DNA from: JBKEDH01 sp047975295 | GTDB taxonomy: Bacteria > Bacteroidota > Bacteroidia > Flavobacteriales > Flavobacteriaceae | Assembly (NCBI GenBank): GCA_047975295.1 | Contig: JBKEDH010000152.1 | Span: forward strand, 1-32,777 | Direction: 5' to 3' | Length of the DNA: 32,777 bases | Part shown: positions 8,887 to 17,131 of the stretch, piece after piece | Layout: every line of letters begins with the position of its first letter | How positions within the stretch are numbered: the first letter of the stretch is position 1 | Translations under genes and position numbers: made by a program | Notes under the pieces: model-generated | What the model saw: the letters and a program-made list of their open reading frames with translations, nothing else | The model's database searches: none | What the model was told of the DNA's origin: nothing

Positions 8887-9732
8887 ATGCGTAATACAGG
8901 GCTATATTTATGGGCAATACTTCCTTGTTTTTTTGCTTTTTCGCAAAACAAGTTAACACACGATGTATATTTTGAAACCGATAAATATCGAATAAACGAA
9001 ACCGAAAATAATCGGCTGTCATTGTTTATATCGAAGTTATCTGATATCGAAATAGATTCCATTTCCATTTATGGTTTTTGTGATGATAGAGGCTCAACCG
9101 ATTATAATTTAAAACTTTCCAAACAACGTGCAGAATCCATTAAAAATACTTTTTCTAATAACGAAATAAACGAAAGTTTAATAAGCAATATTGATGGAAA
9201 AGGCGAAATACTTTTAAAACATATAAAAACCGAAAATCTATCGAAAATAAGAGGTCTAAACCGAAAAGTAGAAATTATTGTCCACCCTAAAACCAAAGTA
9301 TCTCCAATTGTTGAAAATGAACGTGATAAGCTTAAAAGCATTCCGGAAACAATTGCAGATAAAAACCTAAAAATAGGTGACAAGCTAATATTTAAAAATA
9401 TACTGTTTAAAACCGGATATAGTGAAATAATACCCGAATCGCAAAAAGACCTAAATGCTATAGCTAATGCCCTGGCAGAGCGTAGCGATGTTTATTTTAC
9501 CATACAAGGCCATGTTTGCTGTACAAAATATAGCCGCGATGCTATAGACAGAGCCACCGGAAAACAAAATTTGTCGTTGGCACGTGCCTATTTTATCTAT
9601 AATTATTTTGTAGAAAAAGGCATTGATAAAAAACGAATGAAATATGTTGGCCTACGCCGAAATTTTCCACTTGGCGGTGACTCAAAATACGATAGGCGCG
9701 TCGAGATTGTAATTACCAATATTAAGGGGTAA
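8887..9732 (+). CDS. OmpA family protein with two OmpA-like domains
   Basis: A 281-residue exported protein (signal peptide about 1-20, ending AFSQ). It has two consecutive OmpA_C-like modules. The first (about 25-130) contains YGFCDDRGSTDYNLKLSKQRA and the closing NRKVEIIV; the second (about 165-280) contains IQGHVCCTKYSRDAI, LSLARAYFIYNYF and the closing DRRVEIVI. Such modules bind peptidoglycan diaminopimelate in the periplasm; no beta-barrel precedes them. The second copy has an insertion and a CC pair where D/N residues are usual, so its peptidoglycan binding may be altered. It ends the rnpA operon, with its stop one base from the stop of the convergent DUF2459 gene. Confidence 0.87.
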   Translation: MRNTGLYLWAILPCFFAFSQNKLTHDVYFETDKYRINETENNRLSLFISKLSDIEIDSISIYGFCDDRGSTDYNLKLSKQRAESIKNTFSNNEINESLISNIDGKGEILLKHIKTENLSKIRGLNRKVEIIVHPKTKVSPIVENERDKLKSIPETIADKNLKIGDKLIFKNILFKTGYSEIIPESQKDLNAIANALAERSDVYFTIQGHVCCTKYSRDAIDRATGKQNLSLARAYFIYNYFVEKGIDKKRMKYVGLRRNFPLGGDSKYDRRVEIVITNIKG

Positions 9733-9733
9733 C

Positions 9734-10381
9734 CTATTTATACTTATTTAATAATCCAAAATCGAAAGGTGTCCAAAAACAGGCTTTTAACCCACTTTCC
9801 TTAAACCCTGTATTTACCCAACTATTACAGGTATTAAAACAGGAATAGCTTCCTTTAGCTTTATAAAAATCGTCGCTTAAAGAATAACCTTTATTTTCAA
9901 GTATTATTTTCATCCCATTTAAATCGGTTTTAAACGTTTTTAATAAATAGGCATTTAATTTTTTCAATTCGGTATCGTTCACTTTTATTTCTACCCAATT
10001 TTCATGCATATCGTTATACCGGGTTATATGGACTAATGTCGGACTTTTTAAAAACATAGCCTTAAATGCATTTTTAATAGTCAAATCGGTCCAAGTGGGC
10101 GTGTTTATATAAAAATTTTCATCTCCCCAGCCAAACGCTAAATAATTTTCGGTCTCAAAATGTTTAATACCAAATAAAACCAAACTGTCTATGTTGTTTT
10201 TAGGAAGAATAATATCCAAATGAACACCATTAGTATTTAAATATATGGTTTTATCAAAATTTTGAATTTTTTTATCTCGATTAATGGTTATTATTGTTAA
10301 TATTAAAGAAATAACGAGATATACTATGGGAACAAGTAAAAAATAAAGAACATATTTTAGTGTTTTCTTTGCTATTCTCAT
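9734..10381 (-). CDS. DUF2459 / TIGR02117 family protein
   Basis: A 215-residue protein with one N-terminal membrane anchor (about 8-32) and an exported domain. Conserved DUF2459 features are visible: NGVHLDIILP, FGWGDENFYINTPTW, an HITRY strand and the Cys-containing YSCFNTCNSWVN followed by GLKACFWTPFDFG. The pattern of early His (NGVHLD) and late Cys (TCNSW) recalls NlpC/P60-like papain-fold hydrolases, but function is not established. It is convergent with the OmpA-like gene and lies 75 bases downstream of the DoxX-like gene on the same strand. Confidence 0.82.
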   Translation of the reverse strand: MRIAKKTLKYVLYFLLVPIVYLVISLILTIITINRDKKIQNFDKTIYLNTNGVHLDIILPKNNIDSLVLFGIKHFETENYLAFGWGDENFYINTPTWTDLTIKNAFKAMFLKSPTLVHITRYNDMHENWVEIKVNDTELKKLNAYLLKTFKTDLNGMKIILENKGYSLSDDFYKAKGSYSCFNTCNSWVNTGFKESGLKACFWTPFDFGLLNKYK

Positions 10382-10456
10382 TTTGGCACCTATATATGTT
10401 TTTATTAGGTGTTATTGTCTATACTTAACACGGTAATGGCTATTTACAAAGTTTTT

Positions 10457-10864
10457 TTAACTAAATTCTAAATACTTTTCCTTTATTGAACTTAAAGCAA
10501 ATGCAGCTGCAGCTGCTGTAAAAACAGAAAAGTCAAATGCTCCTTTTATTCCTGTTGAAAATGTCATAGATAATGCAAAAAGTAAAAGTAAAAATCCGCT
10601 CAATTTTGCAAACAATTCTGTTTTAAATCCTATTATTAAAAAAACCGCAAAAATAATTTCGGCTGCCGTTGCTAAAACCCCAACAGTTTGAATTAATGAA
10701 TTTGGAATCCACGGGTTTATCGCTTGGGTATAATCTAAAAAATTATCCCAATTACCCCATACAGATACTTCTTTATTCCAAATTCCAAATCGGTCGGCTA
10801 CCGCAGATAAAAATCCGATAGAAATTGATAGTCTTAAAAAGAGTTTTATTAATTTTTTGTTCAT
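10457..10864 (-). CDS. DoxX-like small membrane protein
   Basis: A 135-residue protein with four predicted membrane helices (about 5-25, 58-82, 84-106 and 110-128). The N-terminal LRLSISIGFLSAVADRFGIW is the DoxX-type opening helix with the conserved Arg and Gly/Asp positions, followed by the extramembrane loop (GNWDNFLDYT) usual for the family. The role is uncertain; DoxX-like proteins are inner-membrane proteins linked to redox or sulfur chemistry. The gene is preceded by an imperfect palindrome resembling those next to the accessory genes elsewhere in this window, which raises the possibility that it arrived as a mobile cassette. Confidence 0.8.
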   Translation of the reverse strand: MNKKLIKLFLRLSISIGFLSAVADRFGIWNKEVSVWGNWDNFLDYTQAINPWIPNSLIQTVGVLATAAEIIFAVFLIIGFKTELFAKLSGFLLLLFALSMTFSTGIKGAFDFSVFTAAAAAFALSSIKEKYLEFS

Positions 10865-11271
10865 AATTAATTTAAGAATTTCGCTTAAACTTTTTCAATT
10901 ACAAGATCTGTAATGCACCAAACTAAAAATCTATACAGATTTTTAAAAGTAGGCGAGAACCAGCAATTACTTATAAGCATGTTGTGTGTTCGTTTTTTAT
11001 ATTATAATTCTAATTTCTTGTTCCTTTTTAACTCTTAATAACTTTTAATCCGCCCGTTGTTTTTCAATAAATTTCCTTTGCATTTTTGAGGATGTTTTTT
11101 TTAAATGATACATAACGTGAAAATGTTAAAGCTTACACTTAACCCCGCATTTAGCCAAGCCAATGTTGTATTTCCTGTGACTTGATGATATTTGTATTAC
11201 TTTGTCCCTTACAATTTATAAAAAAAGATAATAATTGTAAAAAAGAAGATAATTTTTTCATCGATAGTCCT
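10865..11271. other. 407-base gene-free stretch upstream of the DoxX-like gene
   Basis: No credible ORF. It holds the attC-like palindrome at about 10900-10995 and, further right, an inverted repeat TTACAATT (11209-11216) / AATTGTAA (11233-11240) after the ElaA-type gene. The rest is AT-rich without recognisable genes. Confidence 0.5.
10900..10995 (-). repeat. Imperfect palindrome resembling an attC-like cassette site
   Basis: On the minus strand, outer arms around ATAAGTAATTGC and GCATTACAGATCTTGT pair with a few extrahelical bases. Inside is a perfect 8-bp hairpin (plus-strand arms 10925-10932 and 10937-10944). The bulged long-hairpin layout is like that of the site after the accessory gene at 15121-16053, although the sequence differs. 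Assignment as a recombination site is inference. Confidence 0.35.
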
Positions 11272-11733
11272 TTAAGAAGATTTTGTTTTTATTAACCACA
11301 ACATCATTATATGAGGAATACCATCTTCTAAATAAGGTTTTCCATATTCTATAAAGCCACAATTATTATAAAAATGTTTTAAATGTTCTTGTGCCGAAAT
11401 TTTAATTTTAGAAACCTTAAAATACTTTCTTATGGCATTAATAGATGTTTCCATCAACATATATCCATATTTATTTTTACGTTCGTGCTCCACTACTACT
11501 ACCCTGCCAATACTTGCCAAATCAAAATAATCACCAGGTTTAAATAAACGGGTATAACCTACCAATTTATCATTTTTATAAACTAAAACATGTAATGCTT
11601 TTTTATCTTTTCCATCAATATCTTGATATACACAATTTTGCTCTACAACAAACACTTCACTTCGTAATTGTAATATATTGTAAAGTTCTTGTGTTTTTAT
11701 TTCTAAAAAAGATTTTACTTTAATATGTAGCAT
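11272..11733 (-). CDS. GNAT family N-acetyltransferase, ElaA type
   Basis: A 153-residue acetyltransferase of the ElaA branch. The N-terminal LYNILQLRSEVFVVEQNCVY is the ElaA hallmark, followed by DIDGKDKKALH, GRVVVVEHERKNKYGYMLME (acetyl-CoA pyrophosphate loop) and the C-terminal FYNNCGFIEYGKPYLEDGIPH block. It would transfer an acetyl group from acetyl-CoA to an unknown amine in the cytoplasm. It follows rpiB by 16 bases on the same strand, so the two are probably co-transcribed. Confidence 0.87.
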   Translation of the reverse strand: MLHIKVKSFLEIKTQELYNILQLRSEVFVVEQNCVYQDIDGKDKKALHVLVYKNDKLVGYTRLFKPGDYFDLASIGRVVVVEHERKNKYGYMLMETSINAIRKYFKVSKIKISAQEHLKHFYNNCGFIEYGKPYLEDGIPHIMMLWLIKTKSS

Positions 11734-11749
11734 TAATATATTGGTTCAT

Positions 11750-12184
11750 TTAACACGACAAAGAAATTTTATCGATACGGTTTTGGTGACGGCCACCATC
11801 GAAAGGTGTGTTTAAAAATTCGTCAACCATTTCCAATACTTGAGGTTTGGCCGTAAATCGGGCCGGAATACATAAAATATTAGCATTATTATGGGCACGT
11901 ATTAAATGTACTATTTCCTTGTTCCAACATAAGCCGGCTCGTATTTTTTGGTGTTTATTGGCTGTCATAGCCACACCATTAGCACTACCACAAAGTAAAA
12001 TTCCAAAATCGGCCTTATTGTTCTCAACATCATTTGCTACAGGATGTACAAAATCGGCATAATCGACACTATTTTCGCTATTAGTTCCATAATTTTTTAC
12101 GGTATATCCTTTAGCTTCAAGATGTTTTATAATAGCTAATTTATATTCGGTACCTGCATGGTCGTTACCTATGGAAATTTTCAT
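11750..12184 (-). CDS. rpiB: Ribose 5-phosphate isomerase B
   Basis: A 144-residue RpiB/LacAB-fold enzyme that interconverts ribose 5-phosphate and ribulose 5-phosphate in the non-oxidative pentose phosphate pathway. Visible motifs: IGNDHAG with D8 and H9 (ring opening and phosphate binding), SVDYADF, GILLCGSANGVAMTANK with the catalytic C65, IRAGLCWN, the RAHNNANIL block and the terminal FDGGRHQNRIDKI. Length and motif spacing are normal. It is the first gene of a two-gene minus-strand unit with the ElaA-type acetyltransferase and diverges from rnr. Confidence 0.95.
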   Translation of the reverse strand: MKISIGNDHAGTEYKLAIIKHLEAKGYTVKNYGTNSENSVDYADFVHPVANDVENNKADFGILLCGSANGVAMTANKHQKIRAGLCWNKEIVHLIRAHNNANILCIPARFTAKPQVLEMVDEFLNTPFDGGRHQNRIDKISLSC

Positions 12185-12211
12185 GTATATATAATATTAT
12201 GTTGTTCTGTA

Positions 12212-12219
12212 CAAAAGTA
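12212..12219 (-). promoter_or_regulatory. Candidate -7 box for rpiB
   Basis: On the minus strand TACTTTTG matches TAnnTTTG exactly and lies 28 bases before the rpiB ATG, giving a leader of roughly 20 bases. A clear -33 TTTG element is not evident. Confidence 0.5.
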
Positions 12220-12744
12220 ATGAATTTTATTAGCGTTGATTAAAATTAAAACTATCAAAAAAAATCAATGTGTACTACAGTATTAATTACTTGTTAATAA
12301 GTGTTGACAGTTTTTGAAATAAAAATTAAGATAATTTCATTTTTTTTATAATCAAAAACAAAAACCAAACTACCAAAAAAGTTAGCATTATTTTTTATAC
12401 ATCGTTTAATACTAAAACAAGGTTAATATAAACATGAAAAAAAGAAATAATTATCAATATTCAACCGTTAATTTTAATTATTAACAACTGTTTATATAAA
12501 ATAAAATAACCTTAAAAATGAAGCTATTAAAGTAATTTTTATTGTTAATTATATATTAATAGAATGTAAATTTTGTGTAATCAAAATAAAAATAAAAAAA
12601 GTTATACCGCTATTAACATCTAATAATAACCATTATAGTTTTTTTAAAATTTTAAAAAGAAAAATATATATATAATGTAATTGTGGAAAACTCTAATTTT
12701 AAATTAAAATAACATTAAACAAATCTCTTTTAATTTTAAAATGA

Positions 12745-12752
12745 TACCTTTG
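12745..12752 (+). promoter_or_regulatory. Candidate -7 box for rnr
   Basis: TACCTTTG, identical to the box before rnpA, lies about 95 bases upstream of the rnr ATG and implies a leader of roughly 85-90 bases. A -33 box at the usual distance is poor. Confidence 0.5.
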
Positions 12753-12846
12753 TTACAGAAAGCAGTAAATAACTTCGCAATAAAAAATGTTATTCAACAA
12801 ATAATTTTCCTATATCTTAGGAAATGTAAAATAACTGAAAAATTAA

Positions 12847-15069
12847 ATGACAAAGAAGAAAAAAAGGAAATCCAAAAAAGGTATTTCCAACCTTACCAAT
12901 ACTATTTTAAGTATTTTAAAAAAAGACCGCAACCAAGCATACAACTATAAACAAATTGCAGCTAAACTTGGTGTTAACGATGCCAGTAGCCGGAATCAAA
13001 TTATAAAAACCTTGGCTAAATTGGCCGGAAAACAAGAAATAGAGCAAGTAGATCGTGGTAAATTTAAAGCTGTAAATAATACCGAGTATCATACAGGAAT
13101 TATGGATCTTTCGGCTAAAGGAACTGGCTATATTATATGCAAAGATTTCGATGAAGATGTGTTTATAGCTTCCAATAACATTAATAAAGCGTTAAATGGC
13201 GACGAAGTAGAATTTTATGTATATAAACGTCGTAAAAGAGGGAAGATGGAAGGCGAAGTAACCAATATAATAAAACGTGCAAAAAGTGAATATGTAGGTG
13301 TTATTCAATTACACGAAAAATATGCTTTTGTAGTACCCGATAACTCTAAAATGTATAAAGATATATTTGTACCTATAAACAAAACCCTTAAAGCCGAAGA
13401 AGGTGATAAGGTTTTGGTTAAGTTAGAAGATTGGCCCGATAATGCCGATTCACCTTACGGAACGGTAATTAAAATACTTGGTAAGCCCGGCGAACATAAT
13501 ACCGAAATACACGCTATTCTTGCCGATTACGGCTTACCTTACGAGTTTCCATACGAGGTAGAAGATTATGCCAATACTTTAGATACATCTATAACCAACA
13601 ACGAAATTGCAAAGCGCCGAGATATGCGAAAAACCCTAACCTTTACCATCGACCCAAAGGATGCTAAAGATTTCGACGATGCCCTATCGTTTAAAGTGCT
13701 GGAAAATGGTTTGTTCGAAGTAGGCATACACATTGCCGATGTATCACATTATGTAAAAGAAGGTACTGTTTTAGATGAAGAAGCCTACCAACGGGCAACA
13801 TCTGTATATTTAGTAGATAGAGTAGTACCTATGTTGCCCGAAATATTATCCAATAATGCCTGTTCGCTACGGCCACATGAAGAAAAATATACCTTTTCGG
13901 CTGTTTTTAAAATGAACGATAAAGCCGAAATAAAAGACCAATGGTTTGGTCGTACCGTAACGTATAGCGATGCCCGTTTTGCTTACGAAGAAGCACAGGC
14001 TATCATTGAAAACAATGTTACATTAAGAGATATCGATATATCGAAAATAAACAATACTATTCCAAAAGATGTCTCCTTAACAGGAAAAGAATACACAACC
14101 ACACCCGAAATAGCTAAAGCTGTTTTGGTACTTAACCAATTAGCAAAAAAAATGCGCCAAAAACGTATGAGTTCGGGAGCTATTTCGTTTGATAAGGTTG
14201 AGGTAAAATTTAATCTCGACGAACAAAACAATCCCATAGGTGTATTTTTTAAAACCAGTAAGGATGCCAATAAACTTATAGAGGAATTTATGTTGTTGGC
14301 TAATAAAAAAGTAGCCGAATTTATAGGAAAACAAAATCCTAAAAAAACATTTGTTTACCGTATCCACGACGAGCCCGATGTTTCAAAACTGGCCAATTTG
14401 CAAGGTATTGTTTCCCGATTTGGTTATAAACTCAATTTTAAGGATCGTAAAACAACTTCGGCTTCATTAAACAATTTATTAAAAGATGTAAGTGGTACCA
14501 AAGAACAAAATTTGGTAGATACCTTAACTATACGAAGCATGAGCAAGGCCGAATATTCCACGCATAATATTGGACATTACGGCTTGGCTTTCGATTATTA
14601 TAGCCATTTTACATCGCCCATTCGCCGCTATCCCGATGTAATGGTTCACCGATTGTTGCAATATTATCTTGATGGCGGAAAAAGTGTTAGCGAAGAAGTT
14701 TACGAAGAAAAATGCCAGCATTCCAGTAATATGGAAAACTTAGCAACACAGGCCGAGCGCGATTCTATAAAATACATGCAAATTAAGTTTATGCAAGATC
14801 ATAAAAACGAAACATTTACTGGTGTTATTTCAGGTGTAACCGATTGGGGTATTTATGTAGAAATAATAGAAAACAAATGCGAAGGTATGGTTAGTGTTCG
14901 TGATATGAAAGACGATCATTATGCATTCGACCAAGATTTATATGCCATGATTGGACGTGCCACTAAAAACATGTACCAATTAGGCGATGAGGTTATTGTA
15001 AAAGTAAAAAATACAGATTTGGTTAAAAAGCATTTGGATTTCGATTTAATTGGAAAAAATGAACAATAG
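12847..15069 (+). CDS. rnr: Ribonuclease R
   Basis: A 740-residue RNB-family 3'-5' exoribonuclease. Domain order: lysine-rich N-terminus with winged-helix domain (about 10-75), two cold-shock domains (about 80-225), RNB catalytic core (about 250-600) and S1 domain (about 650-735, FTGVISGVTDWGIYVEI). The metal-binding aspartates of the active site are all present in IDPKDAKDFDDA (D269, D275, D277, D278). The HFTSPIRRYPDVMVHR block is also intact. It degrades structured RNA and takes part in RNA quality control. The ATG at 12847 leaves the K-rich tail expected of RNase R. Confidence 0.96.
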   Translation: MTKKKKRKSKKGISNLTNTILSILKKDRNQAYNYKQIAAKLGVNDASSRNQIIKTLAKLAGKQEIEQVDRGKFKAVNNTEYHTGIMDLSAKGTGYIICKDFDEDVFIASNNINKALNGDEVEFYVYKRRKRGKMEGEVTNIIKRAKSEYVGVIQLHEKYAFVVPDNSKMYKDIFVPINKTLKAEEGDKVLVKLEDWPDNADSPYGTVIKILGKPGEHNTEIHAILADYGLPYEFPYEVEDYANTLDTSITNNEIAKRRDMRKTLTFTIDPKDAKDFDDALSFKVLENGLFEVGIHIADVSHYVKEGTVLDEEAYQRATSVYLVDRVVPMLPEILSNNACSLRPHEEKYTFSAVFKMNDKAEIKDQWFGRTVTYSDARFAYEEAQAIIENNVTLRDIDISKINNTIPKDVSLTGKEYTTTPEIAKAVLVLNQLAKKMRQKRMSSGAISFDKVEVKFNLDEQNNPIGVFFKTSKDANKLIEEFMLLANKKVAEFIGKQNPKKTFVYRIHDEPDVSKLANLQGIVSRFGYKLNFKDRKTTSASLNNLLKDVSGTKEQNLVDTLTIRSMSKAEYSTHNIGHYGLAFDYYSHFTSPIRRYPDVMVHRLLQYYLDGGKSVSEEVYEEKCQHSSNMENLATQAERDSIKYMQIKFMQDHKNETFTGVISGVTDWGIYVEIIENKCEGMVSVRDMKDDHYAFDQDLYAMIGRATKNMYQLGDEVIVKVKNTDLVKKHLDFDLIGKNEQ

Positions 15070-15091
15070 ATAACTGTTGGGTTGTTAATAA

Positions 15092-15120
15092 GTTAGTGGT
15101 AATTAATCCAAAACTGCACG
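15092..15120 (+). repeat. Cassette-type motif directly before the accessory gene at 15121
   Basis: GTTAGTGGTAATTAATCCA at 15092-15110, then ten bases to the ATG. The same motif in the form GTTGGTGGCAATATTTCCA (14 of 19 identical, two of the five differences being G/A or C/T) precedes the SUKH-like gene on the minus strand at 23793-23811. The equal position before two unrelated accessory genes suggests a shared recombination core rather than a promoter. Confidence 0.5.
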
Positions 15121-16053
15121 ATGAATCCTAAAGAAATTTGGAAAACAGAATTAAAAAATGAAATTTTTGGTGGATTAACTCCAACTAACGACCCTTTTAA
15201 CGAGACAAAATTTTATATTTCAGACGGTTGGGGTTCAACGTATCCTTCAATGAAATTAAGACAACTTTCTTTTGAAAATGGAAAAGAGTTAAATGTTATA
15301 CCAATAAAAAATTTAGTAAGATGTTTGTATTTTAACCCTGACGGAAAAAATATTTTTGCAGTTTCAGATAAGAAAATTTTTCAGATTAATCGAAATGATT
15401 TTTCCATTATCAAAAAATTTGAAAAAGGAATTCAAAAATATAATGATTATATTTCTTCGAATGACAAAGATACACTGTTATTGATGAATTTCAATTCTGA
15501 CTTTCTTTTTATCTATAACTACTTTGAGGAAAAAGGAATAAAGAAAAAACTAAAAACGTGTAGCGGAATTTTTAAAGAAAATGACAATACCTTTTTAATT
15601 TTCTGTCCAAGAATTGGAAGTGTACAACAACTTGATTTACAAACAACAAAGTTAAAAGAAATACTACAAACAAGAATTTTTAAAGAGGCATATAAAAGTA
15701 AGTCAGATAAGTTTTATTTTCATTTAGGTAAAGTAATTGAAGCAACTTATAATACTCACGAAAGAATTGAGCCAATAAGTCAAATCAATATTTGTTCTAA
15801 ATCGGATTTGACAAAAATGATTGAATTAAAATTTGATTTCAATTTTAACACATTTGTAGTATCCGAAAATGAAGAAAAGCTATATTTAGTAAATAACAAT
15901 CAGATATGGATTTATTCTCTTATAGAGAACAAAACTATTGATAAAATAACACTAAACGAGAAAGCAAGAGTGGCTCAAGTTTTTGACCAGCAACAAATAT
16001 TTATAAGCTATGAATACGACAAATCAAACATAATAACTGGATGGAAATTATAA
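15121..16053 (+). CDS. Accessory protein of unknown function, possible beta-propeller
   Basis: A 310-residue soluble protein without signal peptide or membrane helix. I do not recognise a family with certainty. Repeated short strand patterns (VRCLYFNPDGKNIFAVSDKKIFQI, EEKLYLVNNNQIWIYSL, TFLIFCPRIGSVQQLDL) spaced about 40-50 residues recall WD40/YncE-type propeller blades. The codon pattern is more A/T-ending than in rnr or glnS (ACA and GGA preferred to ACC and GGC), which with the flanking motifs points to acquisition by transfer. It stands alone between rnr and the head-GIN gene, with the cassette-type motif upstream and TGCCACCAAC plus a palindrome starting one base after the stop. Confidence 0.75.
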   Translation: MNPKEIWKTELKNEIFGGLTPTNDPFNETKFYISDGWGSTYPSMKLRQLSFENGKELNVIPIKNLVRCLYFNPDGKNIFAVSDKKIFQINRNDFSIIKKFEKGIQKYNDYISSNDKDTLLLMNFNSDFLFIYNYFEEKGIKKKLKTCSGIFKENDNTFLIFCPRIGSVQQLDLQTTKLKEILQTRIFKEAYKSKSDKFYFHLGKVIEATYNTHERIEPISQINICSKSDLTKMIELKFDFNFNTFVVSENEEKLYLVNNNQIWIYSLIENKTIDKITLNEKARVAQVFDQQQIFISYEYDKSNIITGWKL

Positions 16054-16146
16054 CTGCCACCAACAATGACTATAAACAATTGGAGTGAAAGTGATAAACC
16101 GAAAAGTTAAGGCATAAAATCCCCCCAACTGTTCATAGCCGAGAAC
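16054..16146 (+). repeat. attC-like imperfect palindrome after the accessory gene
   Basis: It starts at the base after the stop codon: CTGCCACCAAC, then left arm CTATAAACAATTGGAG (16070-16085) and right arm CCCCAACTGTTCATAG (16123-16138). The arms pair at 13 of 16 positions and all three mismatches are A where G would pair, as if decayed. The 37 bases between the arms form the apical part. A closing GTTGGTGGC-type core is missing at the right end, where the sequence runs into unrelated DNA, so the site looks truncated. Its identity as a recombination site is inference. Confidence 0.5.
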
Positions 16147-16164
16147 GGTATTTATAATTCTGAC

Positions 16165-16201
16165 ACAAACCAAAAAAATTTTTAAAATTTTTTTGGTTTG
16201 T
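16165..16201. terminator. 18-bp near-perfect palindrome (ACAAACC...GGTTTGT)
   Basis: Arms 16165-16182 and 16184-16201 are exact reverse complements with a single central base. The inner part is A/T only. It is probably a bidirectional terminator for the accessory gene; the lack of a loop means the inner AT pairs would stay open. Confidence 0.55.
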
Positions 16202-16402
16202 TATATTTAAAATGAAACCCCATTATTAAGTTTTAATCCCATAGTGGAATGTTAATCTAAGTGTTCCCTGTTAACCATTATAAAACAATAAATAGTAACA
16301 AATGAAATTCTAAATTTTTCTTAAACAATGCCTTAGCGGTATAATAATTGATATTTTTACACTAAGAATAAACCAAATAACTTTTTAAAAAAATAGTAAC
16401 AA
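16202..16402 (+). promoter_or_regulatory. Leader region of the head-GIN gene with an 18-bp direct repeat
   Basis: AAATAGTAACAAATGAAA occurs at 16290-16307 and again at 16391-16408, where it contains the start codon of the head-GIN gene. In the first copy the ATG opens a three-codon frame (M-K-F-stop). No convincing TAnnTTTG box was found. Confidence 0.35.
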
Positions 16403-17080
16403 ATGAAAACATTGGTAAAACTACTGGTATTATTAATTACAACGGTAATAACTGCTCAAACTTCAATAAAAAAATCTGTAGGTGAATTTCAAGAATTAAA
16501 AGTATATGATTTAATTGAAGTAGAATTGGTTAAGTCCAACGAAAACAAAGTTGAAATTATGGGTGAGAATAGAGAAAATGTAGTTATAAATAATAAAAAT
16601 GGTATTTTAAAAATAAAAATGAGTATAGATAAAATTTTTGATGGTAATGCTACCCACGTAAAATTATATTATACAACCGTCGATATTATAGATGTTAACG
16701 AAGGTGCTAAAGTAAAAAGCAAGGATACCGTAAAACAGTATGAAATCTCTTTAAAAGCGCAAGAAGGAGGTGAAATAAATGTACCTATAAGCACCGATTA
16801 CACAAATATAAAATCGGTTACAGGTGGTATTATAAAAGCTTCCGGAACAAGTAAAATGCAAAATATATCGATTGCTACAGGCGGTATTTACGAAGCTAAA
16901 GACTTAAAAACCGAAAAAACAGAAGTTTCCATAAAGGCAGCCGGAGAGGCTTCTGTTCGAGCATCAAAATTAGTAGATGTTAAAATACGTGCCGGTGGCG
17001 ATGTTTACATTTATGGAAATCCGGAAACCATAAACGAAAGTAAAGTTTTTGGCGGACGCATAAAAAGAATGGATAAGTAA
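16403..17080 (+). CDS. Head-GIN domain (DUF2807) secreted protein
   Basis: A 225-residue exported protein with a signal peptide (cleavage about after TAQ, residue 19-20). The remainder is a DUF2807/head-GIN right-handed beta structure: the FQELKVYDLIEVELV opening, then repeated short beta turns with GG/GE pairs (LKAQEGGEINV, VTGGIIKASG, ATGGIYEAKD, IRAGGDVYIYGNP) and the family-typical end at VFGGRIKRMDK. Head-GIN proteins are envelope or secreted proteins of unclear function that are frequent in Bacteroidota. It is monocistronic: an accessory gene ends 349 bases upstream and a MITE-like element follows. Confidence 0.88.
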   Translation: MKTLVKLLVLLITTVITAQTSIKKSVGEFQELKVYDLIEVELVKSNENKVEIMGENRENVVINNKNGILKIKMSIDKIFDGNATHVKLYYTTVDIIDVNEGAKVKSKDTVKQYEISLKAQEGGEINVPISTDYTNIKSVTGGIIKASGTSKMQNISIATGGIYEAKDLKTEKTEVSIKAAGEASVRASKLVDVKIRAGGDVYIYGNPETINESKVFGGRIKRMDK

Positions 17081-17131
17081 GTGGAAAATGGTATCGAGAA
17101 TAAGAAGCCTTGATTTTTGGCTTCATATTTC

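Larger units (their letters stand above)
12185..12846. other. Extremely AT-rich divergent intergenic region rpiB/rnr
   Basis: 662 bases without a credible gene, consisting mainly of A/T runs; only the two TAnnTTTG boxes near its ends stand out. The small open frame starting at 12741 overlaps the rnr start in another frame and carries the rnr promoter box, so it is not treated as a gene. Confidence 0.6.

Noticed and set aside
11101..11170. A further attC-like site in the gene-free stretch before the DoxX-like gene
   Set aside because: Some pairing around AACATTGGCTT and AAGCTTTAACATT is possible, but it is too weak to separate from chance in AT-rich DNA.
12741..12950. 69-codon frame upstream of and overlapping rnr
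   Set aside because: It carries the rnr -7 box at its 5' end, overlaps the rnr start in another frame and shows low-complexity composition.
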